A program made the position numbers and the translations under genes. The notes beneath the pieces are model-generated. The model saw only the letters and a program-made list of their open reading frames with translations. It had not been told where the DNA came from and did no database searches. A DNA stretch of 64,000 nt from Dolomedes plantarius (Eukaryota; Arthropoda; Arachnida; Araneae; Dolomedidae): positions 41,741,393-41,805,392 of the forward strand of contig OU015492.1 of assembly GCA_907164885.2 (NCBI GenBank), written 5' to 3'. This document shows, piece by piece, positions 10,490-21,664 of this stretch (positions within the stretch are counted from its first letter, which is position 1; every line of letters begins with the position of its first letter).

Positions 10490-11458
10490 CAGTGATTTCC
10501 GCTTATAAGAATCACGTTTGTTATTACTGTTTTTGATTCTTATAAGCGGTTGATTCTTATAGGCGAAATTTAGGTTTTTGGTCAGGCACACACACATCTA
10601 TATATACATATATCAAATAATTTACTATAAAATGCTCTTTAATTTACGTTAATTATCTTTTATTAAAATTATAGTTTATAATTTTAAAAATACAACTTAA
10701 TTTCTTGACCTTTAAGTAGATACACATGATTATAATAAGAGAAGAAAAAAAATCCAATATTTGTTACAATATACTTGCTTTACAGTTTAACATTCAAGTA
10801 CAGGAAGGGTGCAAGAAAAAGTTTTCTATGGTAGTTTGACGTACTGAAGTTTTCAGTAGTCTGTTTATACCTCTTTCAATTCCAATAGTCTCAGACGAAG
10901 ATTCACCTTCTAGCTTACGTTTCACGGTTTGATAACGTGCTGAATCCACTAATGTCACTTTGCCTAAGTGATAGTGGACACTTCGCCGAAAATTTATGTG
11001 TTTCAGGGTCCACAAATCGCAACCAACATCTGAGAAGTGGTAAAAATATAGTCCCTGTATCTGTCAGTGGAAAAAAGTGAAATCGGACCTGGACTGGTAG
11101 AGATGCCCCTGGGTCAAGCTAATAGGACAGTGTTGTGCTAAGGCGTTTAAGGATAAAATATTATGTTATGTCTAATAAAGAAAGAGATGCATTTTACGAC
11201 TGTATTCCATCCCATCTTATCACTCTTTCTTTAAAAAAAATAAAGAAAGAACTTCATGCCTTTAGAGTGTTTAAGTGGCTTTTTTGGAAAAATGAAAGAA
11301 AAGCAAACAGTGTAAGCTTATTCTTAAAACCGGTGGATTGATTCTTTAAAGCGAAAATTTTAATATGGAAATAATACATGTGTTTTTGTTTTTGCGATAT
11401 TGATTCTTATAAACCGCTGATCCTTATAACCACTGATCACTATAAGCGGTGGTTACTG
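10490..11458 (-). mobile_element. pogo/Tigger-like element, 969 bp, defective
   Basis: TA target copies are at 10,488-10,489 and 11,459-11,460. The left end begins CAGTGATTTCCGCTTATAAG; the right end, in reverse complement, begins CAGTAACCACCGCTTATAGT. Subterminal repeats of the 'cttataagcgg' motif follow on both sides. Only the tail of a transposase is left inside. The CAGT ends, TA duplication and C-terminal motif support the pogo/Tigger group of Tc1-mariner. Confidence 0.8.
10794..11040 (-). pseudogene. Tigger-type transposase, C-terminal remnant
   Basis: The minus frame ends 'VRQTTIENFFLHPSCT'. Many pogo/Tigger transposases end with a similar QTTIxxFF tail, and the second element at 45.3-47.8 kb ends 'SKISNFFSNK'. 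The catalytic domain is missing. Upstream sequence reads 'LWTLKHINFRRSVHYHLG' without a recognisable motif. Non-functional. Confidence 0.55.
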
Positions 11459-11602
11459 TACTTTATATTGTTCTGTTGAAAATTTTCGACATATTTATAT
11501 TTTTAACATTAGTGTTACAAAAAATAAAATAATTTTGATAAAAACTTTTTAAATGTTTACACGAAAAATAAGGTCCTTTCTTTCACTTAAGCCTCTTCCT
11601 AG

Positions 11603-11819
11603 GGAAAATCTGAAATTCCTCAGAAATTACTCCATAAAACTTCTGTATCATTCCATGAACATGTTTAGTAGCATATTTTTCTGCAGACCAAAAAGCAGAA
11701 AAATAGGCATTTATTTTGTGGTCATTTTATTACTTTTGTACCTCGTTATTTTTATTGTTATATTAAAGACATCCTACCATCATAAAATCTTGTATGAATA
11801 TTTGTATATGACGCTGAAA
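11603..11819 (+). CDS. Possible first coding exon with signal anchor
   Basis: A pyrimidine-rich tract ending CTCTTCCTAG (to 11,602) could be a splice acceptor, and GTAAGT at 11,820-11,825 is an ideal splice donor. From the ATG at 11,655 the frame gives a short basic segment, 'CRPKSRK', then a hydrophobic run 'IGIYFVVILLLLYLVIFIVI', then 'LKTSYHHKILYEYLYMTLK'. That layout, a short cytosolic tail, one membrane segment and a lumenal start, is usual for type II Golgi enzymes such as glycosyl- or sulfotransferases. No catalytic sequence is present, so the enzyme class is only a guess. Chance occurrence in AT-rich DNA is possible. Confidence 0.35.
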
Positions 11820-12302
11820 GTAAGTAATTACATTCGTTTATCTGAAGTGATCTCTTAATTCATACCGCACTTTATTTATTAGCTTGTCTTTTATGTATAT
11901 TAGATTCACTAGTTCTCTAGAATATTTTGTTATTGGGATTTTAACAAAATTATGATAAAGTTTCAGGTCGGTATTTTCTTATATTAATAAACTTTTACTA
12001 CACAGACGGGAAATACATTTATAAATATATTTCTAAAGTATCTGAAGTATTTAGATTACGTTGAATTTTATTCGAAATGTGCCCAATCAATCCCCCCCAC
12101 AGGAAAAGTATTTAAATATCGCAAGAAATAATTTATTTCTCTCATAATATACTTACTGAATATTAACAGACAGAATGATTTTCTGTCTGAAACATATCTC
12201 TTCAAATTGTAATACATAGAAAACCCGTATCATCGTAAGGTGTCATGATTCAGGGTTCCAACGACCGTCTGCTAGAACAGAGGATGGATCCTTGTTTCCT
12301 AA

Positions 12303-12575
12303 GGCTTGTTTCAAACTTACACGATTTTTATCGTTTGTCGTTTAAACGATGCCGTCCGACATTTAGCCGACGACGCGACGACACGAGAGTGGATCTTTTT
12401 CACACTTACCCGACTGTCGTGTAAACAACATCTAGCTGAACCGACATGCTTTCAGACGCGCATAATGTGAAATAAAAAATATGGTGTGTTTATTAGTTTT
12501 CAGTGTATTTCTTTGTATTTTGAGTGCATTACTTGATGATACGACAGACGATAAAAATCATGTGTGAAACAAGCC
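12303..12575. mobile_element. Harbinger-like MITE, 273 bp
   Basis: TAA target copies flank it at 12,300-12,302 and 12,576-12,578. The left end starts GGCTTGTTTCAAACTTACAC; the right end, in reverse complement, GGCTTGTTTCACACATGATT. Both continue into 'ATTTTTATCGT' and 'TGTCGT'. A 3-bp TAA duplication with GG-starting ends fits PIF/Harbinger. No coding content. Confidence 0.85.
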
Positions 12576-12578
12576 TAA

Positions 12579-13589
12579 AATCAAGGTCGGTGCTCTTCTG
12601 AATGGGATATCCCGGCGGATAGAAATATTTAACTTTTTAATAGCTTTCACGTATTTTAAAAATTGATTCAAGTTTTTCATTTAAGCTAATATTACCAAAC
12701 AATTTTCCGTATATTTGCTTAAATGATATATTGAACCCTGCCCCCAAATCCGTATCCTATATTCTGAGTATCTGTCAAGATAGGTGATCAATATTTTGTC
12801 TTATAACCTAGAGGAAGGGGTTCTCACAACTGGGCTTACGTGATGATGCTAAGGAGTTTCATTTATCAAAGATTTTTCTTCCTAGAATTCAGCAATTATT
12901 TTTTTAAAAACTTGCGAATGCTATGAAATCATATAAGTCTAAATTAAATACGTTCCTTTGATAAAACTAAGTGAATGAGATAATGGCATTTCTTGTCCCT
13001 TTTTCAAACTCTCAACTTCATATCATACAGTGAAGCTTCGTTATTGTTATTTCCTGTTTGGATTTAAGTGCGGGGGCTAGATACCTATATCTTAGAAATT
13101 ATAAAATGTGCTTTCCAATTGAGTAATAACCATTGTTTCATGATTTAACAAAAATGGTGAGGCACTTTAAAAATTTCGGTGACTACATATCTGTAGATGT
13201 CTTCATGAAGTGGAAATTAAGGATGACATTAAATCAAGCGCAACTGTTTAATAACATTTCAGGGGGGGGGGTCGAACTTCTAATAGAAAGCGATCCACAT
13301 AACAGTAACTAATCTCTGAACACAAACAACACGTCAAACTCAAAAAAAAAAAAAAGCGACAAAATATCGCTCTAGTCTCTTGGTCCAGATCTGTACAATA
13401 CCATTGTAAGCGTCTTGCGAATTTAAAATTCTCGTTGCAACTCTAGGCCAACACACATACGTGTCAGCAAATGGTAAATACATTTGGTAGAAAATGGCAA
13501 CCCATCAGTTTTTTCTTACGAAAAAGAATAAACGATAATTTCATAAAAGTGAGTACGAGAGAATATAGATATAGAAAATAAATGTTAGC
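12579..13589. other. No gene seen; short homopolymers
   Basis: AT-rich sequence with a run of G at 13,262-13,270 and a run of A near 13,340. No family, exon or terminus was recognised. Confidence 0.5.
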
Positions 13590-13850
13590 AGCCGGGACCG
13601 AGCTACCCTAGCTGTAGCACATTGGACTTCGGACTTTGGGACTACTCATTTCGAATACCGACGAAAGTTATTATATACCTTCGTGTCTAGTCCGGATATG
13701 AGCACATAAAATACGTACACCGGAAATTCCTACTATGAGGTCAGAGAGGGCGGGATAAGTTGCGAGCCCCTGGGATGCTCGGTCAAAACTGAGGAGGCAC
13801 CAGGGGGTGGTAATAGTTCACCTATACGGTACCCCCAATTCAAAGCAACC
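13590..13850 (+). repeat. tRNA-derived SINE
   Basis: An A-box-like segment TAGCTGTAGCAC (about 13,609-13,620) and a B-box-like ATTTCGAATACC (about 13,648-13,659) form a tRNA-like head. The downstream body, with 'CTAGTCCGGATATGAGCAC' and 'GGGATGCTCGGTC', recurs in diverged form at about 35,360-35,540. Two dispersed copies with a pol III-like head support a SINE. Ends are approximate. Confidence 0.6.
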
Positions 13851-13939
13851 AACGATTATCGCAGGGAAAATGCGAATATCTTAATTTAATAGTGTCTTTC
13901 ATTGGCAAACAAACAAGCAACATGCTAGTAACCCTTACA

Positions 13940-14310
13940 TGTCACGAAATCTCCATCACTCTTCTGAAACGTTTTTTAGAAGAGGGTAGATAAATAGGAC
14001 CCTAGACTCAGCTTCGCTTAAATCCCTAGACCCCCCGCGGGGAGATCGAGACGCAGAGTGGAGAGCATTGAAATTATTCATAGATAGACATTCACGATAG
14101 ATAGACTGTTCAGGCGAGACAAAGAGCATCCGGGGATACACCATAAAAACTGATCCTGTTCGGTTTGTGTGACATCCGAACACAAACCACGTTGTTCGGT
14201 TTGTGTTCGGGGGGTCATTTCAAGTATGGATAGATCAGGATATCCCAGGTATATTCGGCGGCAATCTGAATGAGAGTGGTATATGTTGGTTTTAAGAAAG
14301 AACATAAATA
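13940..14310. other. Unclassified segment with a perfect hairpin
   Basis: This stretch is less AT-rich than its flanks, with several short open frames that match nothing known. CCGAACACAAACC at 14,176-14,188 pairs perfectly with GGTTTGTGTTCGG at 14,198-14,210 over a 9-base loop. A third, direct copy of GTTCGGTTTGTGT lies just upstream at 14,158. It may be an internal piece of a retroelement. Confidence 0.35.
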
Positions 14311-15564
14311 CTTTTCATGTCTCTAAAATTTGCTGTTAAATTGTATTGTGTATAACTAAACTATTTTTGTGACTGGTAAATGTGTACACATTTAAATTTA
14401 TACATGTACGTTATAATGGGTACACATTTAGTATACATACTAAAAATGTAGTTAATTGCGTAGTATGCGGAATCAACCGGCTATAGTTTTTTTTTCTTCC
14501 TACGCGCACAGGAATTAATTCTTCATAAAATCTTTATTGCAAGTAACTAAAAACTAATATTGCATTATTTGAGTTTAAGGATGTATTTTTCATTAATATA
14601 ATTCAATTTTTTCTTACCTTTAAAGACATAAAAGTATGAAACAATTTTGATAAAAACAGTTTTCTCTTTAGTTTTTTTTTATATACTACGTACAAGATTT
14701 TTTACATTACTTTTTCCAAATATTCCCATAAAATAGGTATTAAAACATAAAAGTAAGAATCGCTCATTTACCTAAAGGTTCCGTTTTTGGAAAATTCCTT
14801 ATTTATAAACTTATCTATAGAACATTTTGCTAAAGGAACAGAAAAATACTCATGCTAAATTCCTTATTTTTATTTCGCCTTTTTATTAAAATTGCTTCAC
14901 CTGTGTTTACAGAAGGTAAACATCTGTAGTTGATTAATTATAAATTTAGTATCTAAAGGGAAAAATAAGACGGTCTCTACTCTTTTAAAACACTTAATTT
15001 TTGTTTCATTTAAAGAAGCTTGATTAAAAATCACTTACACCGACATGCACTTTTTAGCTGAATTAAAGGCTATTTTTATCGCACGTATATTGAAAATGTT
15101 TATCAAATATTCCAAGTTTCAAATTATATATAAATGTATTTTTTTGGATAAACAAGTTTTCAAAATGTAAGTTTCGTAATTTTTTTTTACCTTACATAAG
15201 AATATCAAAATAAAATCCTTAGGAGTTAAAAATAACTATATTGATTATTTCAGAATCTTTAGATCATTCAAACGAGATAAGCGAATGAAACATACGAAAA
15301 AATGCAACCAAAAAGTAAGACATATTATATTTAGAAACTTTTTGATGAAAGTCGGCAGGAAAAGAGATTTTCTCTGGTTGTTTGCATCTTGTACGGATAT
15401 AAAAAATAATGCAAATATAAAAGAGAAAACCTCTCGTACGTGTAACTGTAAATAAAATTAATGCATTAAATAAGGAAACATTGTAAGACCTACCTTCCCT
15501 TAACAAATGATGTCCAGGATGTCACCTGAGAAAAAGGGAGTCTTTTTTTTATTGTGTTAATATA
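14311..15564. other. AT-rich stretch, no gene seen
   Basis: Only short open frames without family resemblance. No paired termini found. Confidence 0.5.
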
Positions 15565-16153
15565 CAGGGTGTTTCAAAAAGAATCACCCGATTTGAAATA
15601 AGTATTATATGAAAAATATTGAAAACTGAAACTTAAAATTAATTTTATATTACATGGCTAATCATAAAGTTTTTTACAAACCAAATTAAAAGTGCTCAAT
15701 ATTCTCACCATTGGATGCACGACATGTGCCTATACGGTAGGAAAATTCATCCCAAACTTTTACGATCATGTCTGCATACATTTTTTCCACGGCTGTTATG
15801 CGTACACAGACAACCCGTGTCTTGGAATTGTTTATACCATCGCCTAATGCTCTGAGAGGTAGGAACTTCAATCTACCAGGGATTTTGTTGACGGAAATCT
15901 CGCTGAACAGCTGTTACGGACTCACACTTCGCAAAGCGTAGTACACAAAAGGATTTCTGTTGTCAGTCGCCATCTTTACAAGCACTGAAGTGGCGGGCGA
16001 AGGAAGGCGTTAGCGCTACTTCGCTAACTGCGTTGGCAACTGCGTGAAACTCGAGATTTTCCTCTTTTTGCCTATACATTATTCGATCAAAATGGATTAA
16101 AAGATGAATAGATATGATTTTTTTAATCGGATGATTCTTTTTGAAACATCCTG
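15565..16153 (-). mobile_element. Mariner-like element with internal deletion, 589 bp
   Basis: TA target copies are at 15,563-15,564 and 16,154-16,155. Both ends read CAGG[G/A]TGTTTCAAAAAGAATCA, an inverted repeat of about 24 bp. Inside are the two ends of a transposase gene with the middle missing. Such deletion derivatives move only with help from a full-length relative. Its insertion point sits exactly at the edge of the repeat that starts at 16,155. Confidence 0.9.
15686..15973 (-). pseudogene. Mariner-type transposase, N- and C-terminal ends only
   Basis: From an ATG at 15,973 the frame begins MATDNR. After an early frameshift it reads 'KSFCVLRFAKCESVTAVQRD' and then 'IRRWYKQFQDTGCLC', the helix-turn-helix region of this transposase group. 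It then jumps to 'MIVKVWDEFSYRIGTCR' and 'GENIEHF', the family's C-terminus. The whole catalytic DDE/D domain is deleted. A stop follows 'QQNPW'. Family assignment rests on recalled motifs. Confidence 0.75.
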
Positions 16154-16154
16154 T

Positions 16155-16760
16155 ATATCATAGGATAAAACGAAACTGCATTTATTAAACACTGACCATC
16201 ACTGTATTCATTAAGTACCTGAGTTCTTATTACTTCTACAATACCTAGAATACGAAGTAATTTTAACAGTATGAAAATCCACCCTGACGGCACAAGATGC
16301 TTTATCAACTGCAGAGATTGTCCAGAAATCCAGCTTTCTCCAGAACATATCTTTGGCTGTCCAGCAATTGTGGCTGCCCTTTTCAAGCTTGTTTTGTCGT
16401 TGCATGACTTCCTCTAAGTCCACATGCAGCTGCTGGCAGCAGCTGTTTTCCAGGCTTTTGATTCTATTTAAGACTTTTTCTTCTGCACTATTGGTAGACA
16501 CAACAACAACTACCACAAACTTAGTACTTTCCATTATAACGCTGACAGAGTAATACCTGAATGTCTGTGGGTGTTTTCATGACAGAAATAAGCACTATTA
16601 AAAACCTTGATCTTTATTTTTTTGGTGGGGGGATAATCTGAAATCTATACATAGCGATACAACGTGATTCTAAAAAGACAGAAGTTATGGAACTTTAAAT
16701 TTACGGATGTTTTTAACTTTTTAAATTGGCTTTATCTAATCTGGAAAATAACCGCAGTTA
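16155..16760. repeat. Dispersed repeat, copy 1 (split by LINE end)
   Basis: Blocks at 16,155-16,220 and 16,525-16,760 match 17,403-17,558 and 18,050-18,180. Shared motifs include AGGATAAAACGAAA, CATTAAGTACCT and CCTGAATGTCTGTGG. The foreign 16,220-16,520 segment interrupts this copy. The repeat itself has no recognised coding content. Confidence 0.7.
16220..16520 (+). mobile_element. Non-LTR retrotransposon 3' end fragment
   Basis: The forward frame reads 'GTRCFINCRDCPEIQLSPEH' and then 'IFGCPAIVAALF'. A CxxxCxxC...H...C arrangement near the end of the reading frame resembles the zinc-knuckle tail of I/R1/Jockey-type LINE proteins. It is inserted in repeat copy 1 and flanked by TTAAGTAC (16,211-16,218) and the similar TTAGTAC (16,521-16,527). 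Severe 5' truncation is usual for such elements. No poly(A) tail is seen. Confidence 0.45.
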
Positions 16761-17402
16761 GCTCATTAATCTATCAGCCGGTAGCTAGTTATGAATCTGC
16801 TTTTAACTAAATCAGCTGGCTCGAATATTCTCTTGAAACAAGTCAACAAGTTAACATCATTTACCTTATTTTCCCTGTGGTGTGTCTGTATATACCCTCT
16901 TTAGAACAGCAGAAAGTAAGCTATGAATGAATCAATACATTGATAAGAAATAGTACCACAGAAGCACTCTAAATATTAAATTCAGTAGTACTTATGTTAT
17001 CCCTGTTGGCAAATATTTTATTCCTCTAACTTTTATATACTTGAAGGTAACTTAAACAACTTTATTCGGAAATATTTATTTTCCGTTATTTACATTCCAC
17101 ATGTTGACTATGGAAGTTTGGATTCTGTTTACATATCAGATATACGTCTGTTTGGTATCTTAAAGTCGGCAACATGTGATCTTTATTGTTTACGACACTC
17201 ATTACTTACATTAAGCTGGAAGCTTCAACAAAATTCTAAAATTTGTATATCGGTAATATTTTATGTATCCTGCATACAAACACAGGATTTTGAAAACACT
17301 CGGGATCACGCAAGTACATTTTAAAATTATCAGAACATAATGCGTGTCCCCTGAGTGTGATGTGAAATGAAAAACTTTTCAGGAATAAAAATATATATAT
17401 AA

Positions 17403-18180
17403 AATAGGATAAAACGAAAGAAACTGGATTCTTTAAACACTCACCAGCACTGTATACCTTAAGTACCTTGGTACTTTCCATTACAACGCTGAACAAGTAA
17501 AACCCTGAATGTCTGTGGCTGTATTTATGACAGAGACAGGCACTATTTAACCTTAACCCCAGTGGATCTTATCGCATATTGGTCTCAGCGGCAACGAAGC
17601 GGCTGTTACCCTGGCTAAGGAGAGAACTACAATGGATTTGACCTCTAAAACTTTAACATTTTGGAGATCTGCTCAAGGATTAAATCTGCCATCGTCCTTT
17701 CATGGCAATCTCCTCCATCACATGACTGGTATTGTGGCAGACAGCCGGGAGGAGCTATAACTTATGTGGGCCATCGTGCTCAGCGGACTGCTTTGTCACG
17801 ACTCCTAAGTGGTCACCTGAAGTCCCTTAAATTTGATCAAGGCCTTAAATTTGATCAAGATTTTTCCCATATGTGGAAAATGTAATATCAATCATTGCAC
17901 CCCTGACCATCTTCTTTCTTGCTTGGGGCTTAAAAAGGAGGATTTGACGTAGAGTCCCCTCCTTGTCTTTGATTTTTTAAATGTTTTCGGTCTCATGGAT
18001 CTGGTCTACCCTATCGAATAGATAAGATAGAAATAGTTCAACAACACCAAACCTTAACCTGTTTTTTTTTTGATAATGTAAGAAGCGATACAATGTTATT
18101 CTAAAAAGGCTAAGGTTATTCTTTTAACATAACTGCTGCCAATACTATCATATTATACTGAGCTAATGGTAGCCTCTCTG
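17403..18180. repeat. Dispersed repeat, copy 2 (split by LINE end)
   Basis: This is the partner of 16,155-16,760. The homology breaks at 17,559 and resumes at 18,050, where AGCGATACAATGTTATTCTA parallels AGCGATACAACGTGATTCTA in copy 1. The gap is the LINE fragment listed separately. Confidence 0.7.
17559..18049 (+). mobile_element. 5'-truncated non-LTR retrotransposon, 491 bp
   Basis: AACCTTAACC flanks both sides (17,549-17,558 and 18,050-18,059), a 10-bp target duplication. The 5' end opens directly in an RNase H domain: 'QWILSHIGLSGNEAAVTLAK' matches the family motif WIPSHxGxxGNExAD-LAK, with V in place of the usual D. Further pieces resemble the zinc-knuckle tail, including 'HLLSCLGLKKEDL' and a terminal 'LNVFGLMDLV'. 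This order, RNase H then cysteine tail, fits I- or Jockey-type LINEs. Several stops and frameshifts make it dead. Confidence 0.8.
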
Positions 18181-18891
18181 CGAACTGCGATTCTTGGCCT
18201 TTAAAAACCGTTATAATCTGTTTGACCAAGGTTGGATCGTTGGAAACATCTACTTACAAATTGCAGAAGCAATAACCGAACTACGGCGTTATACTAGCAA
18301 AACTACTCTATTTGAGCACATGTATTAAGTAGGCTGGGATGTACATGAAATAGTTATTTAAACGTTATTTAAGGGGAACAGTGGACTTTCAAAATTGTGA
18401 GATTTGTCCAAAAACTCGATTTTTTATTTTAATGAATTGTAAAACTACGGAAAAGTAGGAATGTTTTGCAAAAAGAATTTTTAACTTCTGTGATTACTTT
18501 TCTATTTATAGTCATTTGTATTTAATTTAGATATTATGTGTTTACTAGTAGCAATAACTTTAAATGTGTTTTTCTCAAAATAAAAATTTTCATGTCATAG
18601 GAATATTCAAACTGCTCCAGGCGCATTTCTAATTATCGTATTGCTTTGAAATTTAAGTTTTATATACTTAACTGTATATCAAATAAATCTTATTGAAAAT
18701 AATTATGCTTCGTAGCTCAGAATTTCTTAATTTTGTACTTGAAAAGAAAATTTATAGGTATTTTGCGTAATAAAAAGGGTGTTTTCACTATTATTATTTT
18801 TTTCTTTATATTTTTAATGAATGCTTAAAATAAGAAATAAATTTCATTGTTAGTTCTATAAGGTATCCTGTAAATAAAAATTACCATATTA

Positions 18892-20312
18892 CACTGTTGT
18901 CCACCCAAATTGCAACACCAAGAAAGACAAGAGATATCACAACAAAATTTATTTTGTAGATAACATATTGACCAAGTATCAAATGATTAAATTTATAGAC
19001 TTCTGTGAAGTGTGGTTCCTGCCAAAATCAGTAGCCAGAGTAGCCGCCATTGTTGGAGATCACCGCTGCCACACGCCTCGGCATTGATTCAAAGAGACTT
19101 TGGATGAGTTCTTGGGGCACAGCAGACCAAGCAGCTTCCACACGTTGCCAAAGTTGATCTGCTGTGGTAGCTGGGGATGGAATCTGGGTCAATCGTAGAG
19201 CAACCATGGACCACATGTTTTCTATCGGCGAAAGATCCGGAGAGCGAGGCGGCCAGGGAAGCAATTCAATCTGGCGATTGACGAAGAACCGTTGGACAAT
19301 GCGTGCCACGTGTGGTGGCGCATTATCCTGTTGAAATATGGCTGTGGGCCTGAAGGTAATATGGCCCTGAAGGTAAGGAAGGACAACGGGCTCCAACACC
19401 TCGGCGATGTAGCGCTAGGTGTTTAAAGTACCGGCAATACGTACTAGAGGTGTGCGAGAGTGATATCCAATACCGGCCCATACTATAATACCCGGTGCAG
19501 GACCAGTGTGGCGGTGCATAACGCAGCTGTTCAGCATCCTCTCTTCACGATGTCTCCAGAATCGAATGCGACCATCGTGGTGTTCCAGACAGAAGCGTGA
19601 CTCGTCAGTAAAGACAATTTCATTCCATTCTGCCGTCCACATCCTTCTGTCATCGCACCATTGGCGGCGGAGACGTCTGTGGTTCTCCGTCAAGGGTAGA
19701 CAAAGCAATGGACGTCTTGCGGACAGACCACTCTGCTGTAAACGGCGTCGAATGGTACGCGCAGACACTGGATGATGCGTTACAGACTGCATGTGCTGTG
19801 CTATGGTTCGTGATGTGACTGAGCGATCCGTCACTGCCATGCGCACAATTTGCCTGTCATCACGTGAAGTGATGCGATGAGGTGGATGCGATCGAACACG
19901 CCGGTCCGTCGTACCCTCCTGCATCCAACGATCATATATCCGCATTACAGTTGTTTGGTTTCGTCCAACACGACTACCGATTACCCTGAAAGATAATCCA
20001 CAATCTCGGTAGACCACTATCCTTCCTCTGTCGAATTCGGATACTTGATCAAAAGATGATCGCTGTTTTCGACGAGGCATAATTGATCGTTTTTTTGAAA
20101 AAACCACAAGAAAAACACAATTGCCAAACTTGAAATCGTCGAAATCTCCAAGCCTTAAATAGCGCTTTGAAGTGGCGCCACAGGCGCGCGTGTTGTGCGT
20201 CTGCGCTGAAATTCTAATCATTTGCATATCTCACCTCTGCTAATGCATGTTGTAAATTTCATGTTATTTGCATGTTTCCTTCAGTGTGTTGCATCTACAG
20301 TGGCCAGCAGTG
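18892..20312 (-). mobile_element. Tc1-like element, 1.42 kb, nearly intact
   Basis: TA target copies lie at 18,890-18,891 and 20,313-20,314. The ends read CACTGTTGTCCACCCAAATT and, in reverse complement, CACTGCTGGCCACTGTAGAT. Both continue into GCAACAC. The ends are diverged from each other, but the transposase inside is almost complete. Confidence 0.9.
19028..20080 (-). pseudogene. Tc1-like transposase with one stop codon
   Basis: The start is the ATG at 20,078-20,080 (MPRRKQRS). The frame spans 350 codons, normal for the family, with one TAG at 19,415-19,417 (about codon 222) and no frameshift. Order: helix-turn-helix around 'SFRVIGSRVGRNQTTV', second DNA-binding part around 'SARTIRRRLQQSGL', then catalytic residues in 'FTDESRF', 'FQQDNAPPH' and 'DLSPIE'. 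Spacing between the last two is 34 residues (DD34E). The end is 'ISNNGGYSGY'. The stop is probably a CAG-to-TAG change. I recall very similar proteins in orb-weaver genomes. Confidence 0.92.
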
Positions 20313-20314
20313 TA

Positions 20315-21660
20315 TATGCAAATGAAATGCGCATGGAACATTTTTAATTAGGCCAATTTTTTGATATAATTAATAATTCATAATTCATAACTTATTAATA
20401 TTTCATCTTTAAATTTCAATCACTTTTACATATCTATGGTACTAATCACATATTCAAATTTCAAGTAAATCCATTCAAAACATAAAAAGTTAGGTTTGAA
20501 AGTCCACAGTCCCATTAAAGACTTACCAAATTTATTTATTAGATGAAATTCTCGAGTATAAAGAATCTCGCATGAAAGGAATAAAGATATACATTAAACC
20601 GCGAAGGTATAAATGGAGTTTGTTGAAGTTAAAATGTAGTTTATAAAGATGTGATGTAAAAATTCTGTATCTTCTTTTCTCTTCTCGTTTTTTTAAAATT
20701 TTAACGTTGAAATGTAGTTTCCAGAAGTGGAAATGAGGTGTGAAAAGAGAGTATTTTCTTGTATTATTTTTATTTATTTAATTGGCGACTCTTTTGTACT
20801 ATAGTTGGCGACAGGTCGGTATAATGGGAAAGTACCCTGCTTCCTTCATACTGTAAAAAAAATTGTAAGATGCCTAAATTTACTTAATAGTTGTCTGAAT
20901 TTACTGAACTAAATTCACATTCACCGTAATACATAGAGTAACGTAGTACACATAAATAAATGCATTCACGATCGACATACCTCAGACAGAATAACCAATT
21001 GCTGTACATAAATCTTGCATGATAGTTAGAATAATTTTTGTTACTGATTTAAAAACAAAAAACATTACTGTATAAACTGCCCCTATTTGTTATATATACA
21101 CAGCGTATACTACCGTTCACTTCTTAAATATCAACTTACTCTAGTTAAAACATTAAAGCTTTAAATTCCTTCCATAATAAATTCAAGCCACCCAGTTCGA
21201 AGTTAATGTGTTGTAATAAAGATATAACTTCCTTTCTACCTTTTACGACTAAAAAAAACACGTTTGTTTTCTGTTTATTCAATATTTTGACTGGTCCGAG
21301 AGAAAGAAAGTTTCCATCTTAACTGGGCTTTATAAATCTCGTCTCGCGGCATTAAGTCAAAAGTAACAGAGCGGAACTAAAATAATTGAAGCCATGAATA
21401 CGAAATACTTTTATTTATCTAAAGCAGTGAAACGTTCAAAAGTAATTTACTAACTTTCCTTTTAATTTTAAGGGTCTTTTTTGTTCAAGAGTTTGAAGTT
21501 CGAAATCATTCTAAGTATGAATAATTAATAAGGATATGCTAGGGGTTGAATGAAATGATATTTAAATATAGGAAAAATGTTTGCATTACACTTCACTCCG
21601 CCAAAGTTTACGGCAATTTAGGATTTATGATTTGCAATTTATTAAGCTTTTATTGACAAC
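20315..21660. other. No gene seen
   Basis: AT-rich; no family resemblance, paired termini or exon signals were found. Confidence 0.5.
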
Positions 21661-21664
21661 TTTA

